Source: Paenarthrobacter nicotinovorans | GTDB taxonomy: Bacteria > Actinomycetota > Actinomycetes > Actinomycetales > Micrococcaceae | Assembly (NCBI RefSeq): GCF_021919345.1 | Contig: NZ_CP089293.1 | Span: 2,356,001-2,420,000, forward strand | Length of the DNA stretch: 64,000 bases | Reading direction: 5' to 3' | Part shown: piece by piece, positions 47,290-55,446 of the stretch | Position numbering within the stretch: position 1 is the stretch's first letter | Layout: the number at the start of each line of letters is the position of its first letter | Translations under genes and position numbers: made by a program | Notes under the pieces: generated by a model | Seen by the model: only the letters and a program-made list of their open reading frames with translations | The model's database searches: none | Told to the model about the DNA's origin: nothing

Positions 47290-47362
47290 TGGAGCTGAGG
47301 GGACTCGAACCCCTGACCCCCTGCATGCCATGCAGGTGCGCTACCAGCTGCGCCACAGCCCC
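47290..47362 (-). tRNA. tRNA-Ala (GGC), second copy
   Basis: 73 bases, identical in sequence to the copy at 46132-46204, including the GGC anticodon. It has its own terminator and a candidate promoter upstream. The 5' leader shares GAGTTGCTTCG and a GAAG-CAGCAA block with the first copy, so the two units are duplicates. Confidence 0.97.
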
Positions 47363-47420
47363 ATATTCTTGCTGCTTCACGCTTGGCTTTGGAAGCCATC
47401 CGCGCCGAAGCAACTCAAAT

Positions 47421-47450
47421 ATCTTAGAACAGCATTTCCGATAATTCCAA
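47421..47450 (-). promoter_or_regulatory. Putative promoter of tRNA-Ala copy 2
   Basis: On the minus strand TTGGAA, 18 bases, then TAAGAT. Transcription would start about 50 bases before the tRNA 5' end. Confidence 0.45.
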
Positions 47451-47478
47451 ATCGGGCATATTCGCTTGCCGCAGCGTC

Positions 47479-47883
47479 CTAGGCCTCGGAATCCTCCGAG
47501 GTTGCAGCCTTGGCGGAAGCGTCATCACCGAGTTCAAGATCTACCACGGGGCAGTCCTTCCAGAGGCGCTCCAATGCATAGAAGACGCGGTCTTCCGCGT
47601 GCTGGACGTGGATGACAATGTCGGCGTAATCCAGGAGGACCCAGCGGCCTTCGGAGCGGCCTTCGCGGCGCACGGGCCGAAGGTCCTGCTTCAGCAGTTC
47701 CTCTTCGATCCCGTCCACGATTGCGTTGACCTGGCGCTCAGTGGGAGCTGATGCGATCAGGAAGACGTCGGTCAGCGCCAAACGCTCGCTGACATCCAGC
47801 GCGACGATGTCTTCTGCGAGCTTGTCCGCCGCGGCACGGGCAGCGTGACGGGCGAGGGTGATGGATTGTTCATGTGCAGACAA
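47479..47883 (-). CDS. rsfS: Ribosome silencing factor RsfS
   Basis: 134 residues, RsfS/DUF143 fold. Family segments LTDVFLIASAPTERQVNAIVDGIEEEL and EGRWVLLDYADIVIHVQHAEDRVFYALERLW are intact. It binds ribosomal protein L14 and blocks subunit joining in starvation. The start is TTG 47883, supported by AGGAG 8 bases upstream. Lies downstream of nadD and the membrane protein, as is normal in actinobacteria. Confidence 0.95.
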   Translation of the reverse strand: MSAHEQSITLARHAARAAADKLAEDIVALDVSERLALTDVFLIASAPTERQVNAIVDGIEEELLKQDLRPVRREGRSEGRWVLLDYADIVIHVQHAEDRVFYALERLWKDCPVVDLELGDDASAKAATSEDSEA

Positions 47884-47940
47884 AGGGAACTCCTAGTTAT
47901 GGCGCGTGGCCGGGAAATGGCGTGAGCCGTTGGGGCGGAA

Positions 47941-49161
47941 CTATCCGCTGGTAATCATGATGATGCCGACGATCAGGGCAACCAGGCCCAATGCCAGGAC
48001 GCCGTATTGCAGCAAGCGGCTCCGTTGGGCCCTGGCCAGGCCGGCAGTACTGGCATCCAGCGGATCCAGTCCATAGGCGGTACTGGCAGACACAGGAGGC
48101 CGCTGTGTTTCTTCGCTTGTTTCTGCCGTGGAGGTGGCTTTGTTCCTGGATGACCGGGCAACCGCCTCGGCGCGGGCAAGAACCCCCGCACGCCCACGCG
48201 GAGCACGTTCCTTCGCCGGTGCCTGTACCGGATCAAGCTTGGGGCCGGACGAGGTGACCAACGGGACAAAGGTAGTGCTGGGACGCTTCATCACCGGGCG
48301 TTCGACGCCGGGAACCTTGACGAACTCCAACGGAGTCACCATGGCGAGGTTGTTCGCCGTCGAAGGACCGGACGATGTAGAAGGCTCCTTGCCCTGCCCG
48401 GGATGGTTCAGCCCGGGCTGGTTCTGGCCAGGCCCGCTCTGCCCGGGTTGGTTCCGTTCGGCCTGATTCTGCTCTGCCAGCTTTTGCTTGGCAGCAGCGC
48501 GCTTGTTCAGCACCGCGGCGCGTTCGGCCAGGGCGATCTGCTGGGCCAGGACCTCGGGATCAACAGCAAGCGGATCCTGCTCGGCAATATGTTCGAGCTT
48601 GGAAGTCTGGTTTTGGACCTGCGCGGCAATCAGTTCGCGAACAGCAAGGGCCTGTTCCACGGACATCTCTGATTCGGCCGCTGGTACACCGCCAGACCCG
48701 GTGGGTGCCGGTGTTTTTGACTGAGGGGACGCTTGTGGCTCGTCCCGCGTCGGCGGATTTTCCCCGTCTTTGTCCGCAGCCTTCGGCTTGGCGCCGGGCA
48801 TGGGAACAACCGGGTTCATGGACGTGGCAACTTCTGCCTGAAGCTGCTGAAGCCGAAGCTGGCGCCGGGTGGGCGGACCGCCACCTGAGAGTTGCTCTTC
48901 CTTATCGGCGAGCTCCTTGATGGTGCGCAGTGCGGCGCGGTCACGCGCCCGGATCTGGGACGAGCGTTCCTGGGCCGCAGCACCCACCGCATCCACAGGC
49001 GCATCCGCCGCGCGACGGTTGCGTCCGTTGGAGCGCTCTGCACCGTCAGCAGGCTCTGTCTCCTGCGGGGCCGTAGGCTCCGCCTGGACTTCCGGGTTCT
49101 GTTCCCGGGCACGGCGAAGCTCACGCCTGCTGCGGATGGGTCGCTGTTCCTGGCTGCTCAT
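47941..49161 (-). CDS. Membrane-anchored low-complexity protein
   Basis: 406 residues. A long cytoplasmic part rich in Ala, Gln, Glu, Pro and Arg, including a Gln/Asn/Gly/Pro repeat (NQAERNQPGQSGPGQNQPGLN, about 235-257), ends in a single C-terminal membrane helix (YGVLALGLVALIVGIIMITSG). A basic N-terminus (RSRRELRRAREQ) opens it. No known domain. It is a tail-anchored protein in the conserved nadD-to-rsfS slot, found at this position in relatives. Confidence 0.75.
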   Translation of the reverse strand: MSSQEQRPIRSRRELRRAREQNPEVQAEPTAPQETEPADGAERSNGRNRRAADAPVDAVGAAAQERSSQIRARDRAALRTIKELADKEEQLSGGGPPTRRQLRLQQLQAEVATSMNPVVPMPGAKPKAADKDGENPPTRDEPQASPQSKTPAPTGSGGVPAAESEMSVEQALAVRELIAAQVQNQTSKLEHIAEQDPLAVDPEVLAQQIALAERAAVLNKRAAAKQKLAEQNQAERNQPGQSGPGQNQPGLNHPGQGKEPSTSSGPSTANNLAMVTPLEFVKVPGVERPVMKRPSTTFVPLVTSSGPKLDPVQAPAKERAPRGRAGVLARAEAVARSSRNKATSTAETSEETQRPPVSASTAYGLDPLDASTAGLARAQRSRLLQYGVLALGLVALIVGIIMITSG

Positions 49162-49170
49162 TTTACAAAC

Positions 49171-49797
49171 TCATTCAGTACGTGCTTGGTCGTCTGATCC
49201 GGACAGTGCCGGCGACAGTTCTCCTGGTACAGCGTCAGGTGCATACAGTCCATACTTTGCGATGTACTGCACCACACCGTCAGGGACCAGGTACCACACC
49301 GGGTTGCCTGCACCCACGCGGATACGGCAATCCGTGGAGGATATGGCCATGGCCGGGACTTCGAGCAAGCTTACGTCGTCAGTCCGGCCGAGGTCGTTCA
49401 GCTCGTGTCCGGGGCGGGTAACCCCCACAAAGTGGGCCAAGGACCAGAGCTCGTCCACGTCTTTCCAGGACAGGATCTGGGCCAGGGCATCCGCGCCGGT
49501 GATGAAGAAGAGGTCGGCGTCGGGGCGCTGGGCCCGAAGATCCCGAAGGGTATCGATGGTGAAAGTCGGGCCGGGCCGGTCCACGTCAACGCGGCTGACA
49601 GTAAACCGTGGGTTTGATGCCGTCGCGATAACGGTCATCAGGTACCTGTGTTCGGGTTCACTGACCAGCTTGTGCGACTTCTGCCACGGTTGACCGGTGG
49701 GCACGAAAACAACTTCGTCGAGGTCGAACTTGGCTGCGACTTCGCTTGCAGCCACAAGGTGGCCGTGATGGATGGGGTCGAAGGTTCCACCCATCAC
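49171..49797 (-). CDS. nadD: Nicotinate-nucleotide adenylyltransferase
   Basis: 208 residues from GTG 49797 ([14 protein letters not shown]). The nucleotidyltransferase H-x-G-H motif is in [11 protein letters not shown], and [11 protein letters not shown] near 180 is the second motif. It joins nicotinate mononucleotide to ATP to make deamido-NAD. The open frame continues upstream as RLRLG with no usual start codon; GTG 49797 is the best choice although no strong ribosome site is seen. Three genes later is rsfS. Confidence 0.92.
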   Translation of the reverse strand: MMGGTFDPIHHGHLVAASEVAAKFDLDEVVFVPTGQPWQKSHKLVSEPEHRYLMTVIATASNPRFTVSRVDVDRPGPTFTIDTLRDLRAQRPDADLFFITGADALAQILSWKDVDELWSLAHFVGVTRPGHELNDLGRTDDVSLLEVPAMAISSTDCRIRVGAGNPVWYLVPDGVVQYIAKYGLYAPDAVPGELSPALSGSDDQARTE

Positions 49798-49849
49798 GCC
49801 CAGCCGAAGCCTGCGCTCCGACTCCCCGCGAGGTGTTGCGGCAATAATG

Positions 49850-50089
49850 TTAGTGGCCCTGGCCGTGGGTGTGCTTGTTCGGGTGCTGGCGGTGCGGGTC
49901 AGCGTGCTCCTCCACTGCCTCGTGGCGGTTACCCAGGTTGGTGTAGGACAGGGTTACGAACATGAGAACCAGCAGCAGGGCAAACATCGAGACGCCGAAG
50001 ACCCACGGCTCGGCCCACAGCGGGGCGAGTTCCTCGTGGCCGCCTTCTGTCTCGGCGGCAATGGACGTGGCGATCTGCTGAAACAGCAT
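49850..50089 (-). CDS. Small membrane protein with His-rich tail
   Basis: 79 residues. One membrane helix ([22 protein letters not shown], about 29-50) and a C-terminal tail rich in His ([18 protein letters not shown]). Conserved as a small protein between proA and nadD in relatives. The tail may bind metal. Function is unknown. Confidence 0.7.
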   Translation of the reverse strand: MLFQQIATSIAAETEGGHEELAPLWAEPWVFGVSMFALLLVLMFVTLSYTNLGNRHEAVEEHADPHRQHPNKHTHGQGH

Positions 50090-50121
50090 CTTCTCCCCTA
50101 GTTGGTTCTCAAAGGATTTCG

Positions 50122-50141
50122 ACGGCGGGACTCCCCGCCGT
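50122..50141. terminator. Hairpin after proA
   Basis: ACGGCGGG pairs exactly with CCCGCCGT around ACTC. It lies 30 bases beyond the proA stop. No T-run, so termination is probable but unproven. Confidence 0.45.
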
Positions 50142-50171
50142 TCCGGACTTCTGTTCTATGTTACCGCGTTG

Positions 50172-51536
50172 CTAGCTGCGGACTTGGCCTTCACCCTGCA
50201 CGATCCACTTTGTAGTGGTCAGTTCGGTGAGGCCCATGGGACCTCGGGCGTGGAGCTTCTGGGTGGAGATACCAACCTCGGCACCAAGCCCAAGCTCACC
50301 GCCGTCGGTGAACCGTGTTGAAGCGTTGACAATCACAGCCGCAGAGTCTATCTCGGCGATGAACCTCTCCGCGTTGGCGAGGTTGTTCGTCAGGATGGCT
50401 TCTGTGTGCCCGGTGGTCCACTTACGGATGTGCTTCACCGCGTCATCCAGGCTGTCCACCATGGCCACAGCCAGGTCGAGGTCCATGTACTCAGTGGCCC
50501 AGTCGTCGTCGTCCGCGGGAACAGTCTCAACTGCGCTGCCCAGGGCAGCCGCGATCCTGTCATCGACGTGAAGTGTCACGCCTGCCTTGCGCAGTGCGGC
50601 CGCTACTGCGGGCAGGGCCGTCGACCCTGAATGCACCAGGAGTGTCTCCACGGTATTGCAGACACTCGGACGTTGGGTCTTGGCATTGAGGAGGATCTCC
50701 ACGGCCATCTCTTCACCCGCCGACTCATCAATGAAGATGTGGACATTGCCCTCACCTGTTTCGATAACCGGCACCGAGGAGTTGGTCACGACAGTCTGGA
50801 TAAGCTCGCGTCCGCCCCGGGGAATGAGCACGTCCACCCGCCCGCGGGCACGCATCAGGACATTGGCACCTTCGCGGCCATACTGGTCAACTGTCTGCAC
50901 GGCATCAGCAGGAAGTCCCACCGAGTCCAAGGCGTCGCGCAGGATCCGGACCAAGGCCTCGTTGGTGTTCGCGGCAGCGGAACCGCCGCGGAGGATCACG
51001 GCGTTGCCACTCTTGAGGGCGAGGCCGGCAATATCCACAGTGACGTTGGGGCGCGCTTCGTAGATGGCGGCAACAACACCCATCGGCACATTGACCTGGC
51101 GCAGGCGCAGACCGTTAGGCAGTGTCTGCCCACGGACCACGTTGCCCACGGGGTCCGGCAAGCCGGCCAGATTCTCCAATGCCGCCACCAGGCCGTCGAT
51201 GCGCTCCGGAGTAAGGGTGAGCCGGTCCAGGAGAGCTGCAGACGTGCCGTTGGCGCGGCCTACGGCAACATCCTTGGCATTGGCTTCAAGGACATGCTTC
51301 CGGTTCTCAAGCAAAGCTGCCCCGATTGCACGAAGCGCACGGTCTTTCCACGCACGGTTGGCCTGTCCCAGGCGGCGTGCTGCCTTCCGGGAACGATCGG
51401 CAATGGCGTGGACAGCGGCTTCGAGTTCCTCCGGAGTCAATGGAACGCGTCCTGCCGCAGGGTTCTCCGGCGCGGTGCCGGCAGTGCCGGTAGCGTCGGA
51501 AATCACAGGGGCGTCAGGGGTCAGCGCTTCAGTCAT
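50172..51536 (-). CDS. proA: Gamma-glutamyl phosphate reductase
   Basis: 454 residues, full length. It makes glutamate 5-semialdehyde, the second step of proline synthesis. The catalytic Cys lies in TQRPSVCNTVETLL, the NADPH-binding aldehyde dehydrogenase fold is intact, and FTDGGELGLGAEVGISTQKLHARGPMGL closes the family. The start overlaps the proB stop by 4 bases (ATGA). Because proB is interrupted, translation that normally couples these two genes may be lower here. Confidence 0.97.
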   Translation of the reverse strand: MTEALTPDAPVISDATGTAGTAPENPAAGRVPLTPEELEAAVHAIADRSRKAARRLGQANRAWKDRALRAIGAALLENRKHVLEANAKDVAVGRANGTSAALLDRLTLTPERIDGLVAALENLAGLPDPVGNVVRGQTLPNGLRLRQVNVPMGVVAAIYEARPNVTVDIAGLALKSGNAVILRGGSAAANTNEALVRILRDALDSVGLPADAVQTVDQYGREGANVLMRARGRVDVLIPRGGRELIQTVVTNSSVPVIETGEGNVHIFIDESAGEEMAVEILLNAKTQRPSVCNTVETLLVHSGSTALPAVAAALRKAGVTLHVDDRIAAALGSAVETVPADDDDWATEYMDLDLAVAMVDSLDDAVKHIRKWTTGHTEAILTNNLANAERFIAEIDSAAVIVNASTRFTDGGELGLGAEVGISTQKLHARGPMGLTELTTTKWIVQGEGQVRS

Positions 51537-52714
51537 GCACCCAGTTTAGATGAGCGCGGCCCGCGCAGAAGCACCAGATCGTCAACATGAACAACTTCGC
51601 GGTCATAGCCCCGTCCCAGCGACTGACCAAGCTCCTGGGTAGTGCGGCCCAGCATGCGGGGAAGTTCCTCCGACGAGTAGTTCACCAAGCCACGGGCCAC
51701 GATGCTTCCGTCCAATGCCACCATCTCCACCGGATCACCGGCTTCGAATTCGCCCCCGACCTCCGAGATGCCGGCGGGAAGCAATGAACGGTGCCTGTCG
51801 CGCACAGCCTTGACGGCGCCGTCGTCGAGCACCAAACGTCCCTGCACCGTCGCCAGGTGCGCGAGCCACAAGAGACGGACGGGTTTGCGGTTGCCGTTCA
51901 CGGCGAACCAGGTTCCCACGTCCTCCCCCGCCAGTGCCGCTGCGGCATTGGCCGTGGAAGTGACCAAAGCATGGATCCCGGAACTTGCGGCAATCGACGC
52001 GGCCTCGACCTTGGTCATCATGCCGCCCGTTCCCACACCGGCCTTGCCGGCCTTGCCGATGGTGACGTCCTCCAGGTCCTGGGGTCCGCGCACCAGCGGG
52101 ATGCGCCGGGCGCCTTGGGACGGCGGACCGTCATAAACGGCGTCGACGTCGGACAGCAGCACCAGCGCATCGGCGCGGACCAAGTGTGCCACCAAGGCAG
52201 CCAAGCGGTCGTTGTCGCCAAAACGGATTTCATGGGTTGCCACGGTGTCGTTCTCATTGACCACCGGCACCACGCCAAGATTCAGCAGCCGGTCCAAGGC
52301 CCGGAAGGCATTGGTGTGCTGGGTCCGGCGCATGAGGTCGTCGGCGGTCAGCAGGACCTGGCTCACAGTTACCCCGTGTGCGTTGAACGCCTGCGTTTAG
52401 CGGGCCATCAGGAGACCCTGGCCAACACTTGCTGCCGCCTGCTGGGTGGCAAGATCCTTGGGCCGCTTTGCCAGGCCCAACGGTGCCAGCCCGGCCGCAA
52501 TGGCGCCCGAAGAAACGAGGATAATCTCGGTTCCGGCGTTTCGCTTTCCGGCGAGTGCGTTGACGAGTTGCGTCAAGGACTTCTCGGAGATGCCACCCTT
52601 GATGCTGGTCAGGGAGGATGAACCCACCTTGACCACGATCCGTTTGGCGGTGGCTATCCCCTGGCGCTCCAGCCCGGCAGCGTCCTCGGAAACGTCAATG
52701 GTCCTAGTCGTCAT
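51533..52714 (-). pseudogene. proB: Glutamate 5-kinase gene interrupted by one in-frame TAA
   Basis: One reading frame that would encode 393 residues. From ATG 52714 (GTG 52717 possible) it reads 105 residues, including the ATP loop RIVVKVGSSSLT and EIILVSSGAIAAGL, and then has TAA at 52397-52399. It goes on in the same frame as TQAFNAHGVTVSQVLLTADDL and the glutamate-binding NENDTVATHEIRFGDND, then a C-terminal PUA domain. ProB proteins read AR-Tyr-TQAF at this point, so a Tyr codon (TAC/TAT) has become TAA. No frameshift is needed. A GTG 30 bases downstream (52366) might restart translation, but the fragment would lack the ATP loop. Overlaps obgE by 11 bases. Confidence 0.9.
52397..52399 (-). 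other. Premature TAA in proB
   Basis: Minus-strand context is ATG GCC CGC TAA ACG CAG GCG. A Tyr is expected at this place in the family. One base change from TAC or TAT explains it. Confidence 0.88.
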
Positions 52715-54290
52715 CACCGGAATCCAGGGTGCTTTCCCTCACCGTCTGGGCACGGCGCCCGCTGACGGACTCTGTCCAGATGCCCGCCTTGCGCTCGGCT
52801 TCGAGTTCGGCGCGGGCAGCAGCCTTGGCCTCGCGGCGCTCGATCTGCTCTTCGCGCTTCTGCGAACGCGTGGGACGGTCACCGATGTCAGCAACACGGA
52901 TATCGGTGCCTCGCGGAGTGGCCAAAAGTTCGGCACCGGCCATCATGGTGGGCTCCCAGTCGAAGACGACGCCGTCATCCTCACCGATGACGACGGTATC
53001 GCCGGGCTTGGCGCCAACCTTGAACAGTTCCGTCTCAACACCAAGCTTGGCGAGGCGGTCTGCAAGGTAGCCGATGGCTTCCTCGTTCGTGAAGTCGGTC
53101 TGCTTGACCCAGCGCACGGGCTTTTCGCCCAGTACGCGGAACAGCGGCTCGAGGTTCTTCTCTTCACGACGGATCTTGAAACCGGACTCGTTGACGGCGC
53201 GCGGGCGAAGGACCGGCGGAGCCACCTTGGGGGGTGCAGCCTGGACGGCGTCGCGCGCAGCCTTGACGATTTCTGCCATGGCAAAGCCGAGCTGGCGCAA
53301 GCCTTCGTGGCTGGTTGCCGACACTTCGAAGACACGGTAGCCCCGCGCCTCCAGGTCGGGACGTACGAACTCGGCCATATCCTTGCCGTCGGGGAGGTCG
53401 ACCTTGTTCAGGACTACCAGCTTGGGTCGCTCGTTCAACGGGACAACTTCACCGTCAACGCCGGCGTAGCTCATATCGACGGCGTACTTCTCCAGTTCGG
53501 CCTCAATGATGGCGAGGTCGGAGAGCGGATCGCGGTCCGATTCCAGGGTTCCGCAGTCAAGCACGTGGACCAGGGCAGCACAGCGCTCCACGTGGCGGAG
53601 GAAGTTATGACCAAGGCCCTTGCCCTCGCTGGCGCCTTCGATGAGGCCCGGAACGTCGGCAATGGTGAAGCGGACGTCTCCTGCCTGGACCACGCCCAGG
53701 TTGGGGATGAGGGTGGTGAACGGGTAGTCGGCGATCTTCGGCCGGGCAGCGGACATGGCAGCAATCAAGCTGGACTTGCCCGCGGAGGGGAAGCCGACCA
53801 AGGCAATATCGGCAATGGACTTCAGTTCCAGGACGATGTCACTGGATTCGCCTTCGATGCCGAGGAGCGCAAAGCCCGGGGCGCGTCGCTTTTGCGAAGA
53901 AAGGGAAGCGTTGCCGAGGCCACCCTGGCCGCCGGCGGCCGCAATGTATTCAGTACCTTCGCCCACCAGGTCTGCCAGGACTTCGCCGTCCTTGGTCTTG
54001 ACCACGGTGCCGTCAGGGACCGGAAGAATCAGGGTCTCGCCGTTCTTGCCTCCACGCCAGTCGCCCATGCCGGGGCCACCATTGGTGGCGTGCCTGTGGG
54101 GTGCGTGGTGGTAATCAAGCAAAGTGGTGGTCTGGGCTGACACGCGGAGGATGACGTCGCCGCCGTTGCCGCCGTTGCCGCCGTCGGGACCGCCGAGCGG
54201 CTTGAACTTTTCCCGCTTAACGGAGACACAGCCGTGGCCGCCGGTTCCGCCGGATACGTGCAGGACTACCCGGTCTACAAAGCTCGCCAC
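52704..54290 (-). CDS. obgE: GTPase Obg (CgtA)
   Basis: 528 residues, long because of a C-terminal OCT domain and an extra basic tail. The Gly-rich Obg fold (about 1-158) contains [15 protein letters not shown]; the GTPase has G1 [11 protein letters not shown]3 [10 protein letters not shown] and G4 NKVD. It helps in 50S assembly and stress response. GTG 54290 has GAGGAG upstream. It follows rpmA with a terminator in between, and its end overlaps proB. Confidence 0.97.
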   Translation of the reverse strand: MASFVDRVVLHVSGGTGGHGCVSVKREKFKPLGGPDGGNGGNGGDVILRVSAQTTTLLDYHHAPHRHATNGGPGMGDWRGGKNGETLILPVPDGTVVKTKDGEVLADLVGEGTEYIAAAGGQGGLGNASLSSQKRRAPGFALLGIEGESSDIVLELKSIADIALVGFPSAGKSSLIAAMSAARPKIADYPFTTLIPNLGVVQAGDVRFTIADVPGLIEGASEGKGLGHNFLRHVERCAALVHVLDCGTLESDRDPLSDLAIIEAELEKYAVDMSYAGVDGEVVPLNERPKLVVLNKVDLPDGKDMAEFVRPDLEARGYRVFEVSATSHEGLRQLGFAMAEIVKAARDAVQAAPPKVAPPVLRPRAVNESGFKIRREEKNLEPLFRVLGEKPVRWVKQTDFTNEEAIGYLADRLAKLGVETELFKVGAKPGDTVVIGEDDGVVFDWEPTMMAGAELLATPRGTDIRVADIGDRPTRSQKREEQIERREAKAAARAELEAERKAGIWTESVSGRRAQTVRESTLDSGDDD

Positions 54291-54380
54291 GTGGATCTCC
54301 TCTATTGCTGTTGCCAGCGCTGTTGCAAAAACCAGCGCGCCTGAGGGCGCCCTAGTCGATTGTAATGCGGTTAAAAGAAC

Positions 54381-54410
54381 GGTGGAGCGGGCCGCTTGGC
54401 CCGCTCCACC
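54381..54410 (-). terminator. Intrinsic terminator of rplU-rpmA
   Basis: GGTGGAGCGGGCC pairs exactly with GGCCCGCTCCACC around GCTT. On the minus strand it is followed by GTTCTTTT. It ends the ribosomal-protein transcript ahead of obgE. Confidence 0.82.
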
Positions 54411-54426
54411 GGTTCAGAACTTGTTG

Positions 54427-54690
54427 TTACTCTGCAGCTGCAGCAGCAACGATGTTCACTACGCGACGGCCGCGGCGAGTACCAAACTCAACCGCACCGG
54501 CCTGCAGGGCGAACAGGGTGTCGTCGCCACCGCGACCGACGCCTGCACCCGGGTGGAAGTGAGTGCCGCGCTGGCGAACGATGATTTCGCCGGCGGAGAC
54601 TACCTGACCACCGAAGCGCTTGACGCCCAGGTACTGTGCGTTGGAGTCACGACCGTTGCGAGTGGAACTCGCGCCTTTTTTGTGTGCCAT
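54427..54690 (-). CDS. rpmA: 50S ribosomal protein L27
   Basis: 87 residues, normal L27. The N-terminus [19 protein letters not shown] starts directly with the mature sequence near the peptidyl-transferase centre, so it lacks the cleaved Firmicutes extension. [18 protein letters not shown] is typical. It lies 62 bases after rplU in the usual order. Confidence 0.98.
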   Translation of the reverse strand: MAHKKGASSTRNGRDSNAQYLGVKRFGGQVVSAGEIIVRQRGTHFHPGAGVGRGGDDTLFALQAGAVEFGTRRGRRVVNIVAAAAAE

Positions 54691-54752
54691 GTGAAATGCC
54701 TGCCTCTAAATTTCTGGGGAAACTGAAAAACCTGAACAGCGGGTAACGAAAG

Positions 54753-55058
54753 TTACGCGATGCTGGTGATCTTGATCTTGGTCAGTTCCTGACGGTGACC
54801 CTGACGCTTCCGGTAGCCGGTCTTGTTCTTGAACTTCTGGATGACGATCTTCGGACCACGGAGGTCTTCGAGGATCTCAGCCGTAACCTTGACGTTGGCC
54901 AGTTCCGCTGCTGCGGAGGTGACCTTGTCGCCGTCAACCAGGAGCAAGGCGGGCAGCTCAAGCGTGCTACCGGCTCCACCGGGGACGCGGTTAAGCGTTA
55001 CGTAGTCTCCAACGGAAACTTTTTCTTGGCGGCCGCCTGCGCGGACAATCGCGTACAC
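54753..55058 (-). CDS. rplU: 50S ribosomal protein L21
   Basis: 101 residues from GTG 55058 ([18 protein letters not shown]), matching the length and N-terminus of actinobacterial L21; a GTG at 55073 would add five residues. [22 protein letters not shown], the rRNA-binding loop, is present. It has a long leader upstream that may control it. Confidence 0.95.
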   Translation of the reverse strand: MYAIVRAGGRQEKVSVGDYVTLNRVPGGAGSTLELPALLLVDGDKVTSAAAELANVKVTAEILEDLRGPKIVIQKFKNKTGYRKRQGHRQELTKIKITSIA

Positions 55059-55239
55059 CACTTGGGTACTCACTTCTCTCGACGTTTATAACTAAATTTG
55101 CGTGCGGAACCTGTCACCGGAATCAGGCTTGGTTCGCGCTGTGCCTCAACGCCGTGGACTTCTGTTCGAAGTCCGCGAGTCATCCCATGAACAATTCCAA
55201 GGGGCATAACCCAAGTGTTGGCGTAAGCACCGAAGATCA

Positions 55240-55269
55240 AGATTACGCTAGTTTGACCCTCAGCTGCAA
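55240..55269 (-). promoter_or_regulatory. Putative promoter of rplU-rpmA
   Basis: On the minus strand TTGCAG (55264-55269), 18 bases, TAATCT (55240-55245). It would give a leader of about 175 bases, long enough for control by folding, though no known L21 leader motif is recognised. Confidence 0.38.
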
Positions 55270-55381
55270 ATGAGGCCGGGACCGGAGGCTACCCCGTGAC
55301 TTGCATCACGAGGTGTAACGGACTCTCCCGGCACCGTGCCCATACAGCCTACAGGGTTTGGCGGCGATTAACGTGATCACG

Positions 55382-55396
55382 CCCGCGACGCGCGGG
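55382..55396 (-). terminator. Small hairpin after thiD-tenA
   Basis: CCCGCG-ACG-CGCGGG, a 6-bp stem with a 3-base loop, 47 bases past the stop. No T-run; a weak terminator candidate. Confidence 0.3.
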
Positions 55397-55413
55397 ACAA
55401 GCCATGCTTTTCA

Positions 55414-55446
55414 TCCCGGTTCAGTCCCGGTTCAGTCCCGATTCAA
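55414..55446. repeat. Three tandem 11-base repeats at the thiD-tenA stop
   Basis: TCCCGGTTCAG occurs at 55414 and 55425, and a third copy, TCCCGATTCAA with two changes, at 55436. The third copy includes the stop codon of the thiD-tenA gene, and the first two repeat in-frame-looking TGA codons beyond it. Confidence 0.75.

Larger units (their letters stand above)
55059..55442. other. Intergenic region between rplU and thiD-tenA
   Basis: 384 bases. The left two-thirds are the rplU leader and promoter on the minus strand. The right end is beyond the thiD-tenA stop and contains two and a half copies of an 11-base tandem repeat plus a small CCCGCG-ACG-CGCGGG hairpin (55382-55396). No protein-like frame is seen. 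Confidence 0.5.

Noticed and set aside
51533..52717. proB as two frameshifted genes
   Set aside because: Both parts are in the same frame, separated by one TAA, so a nonsense change explains it and no frameshift is needed.
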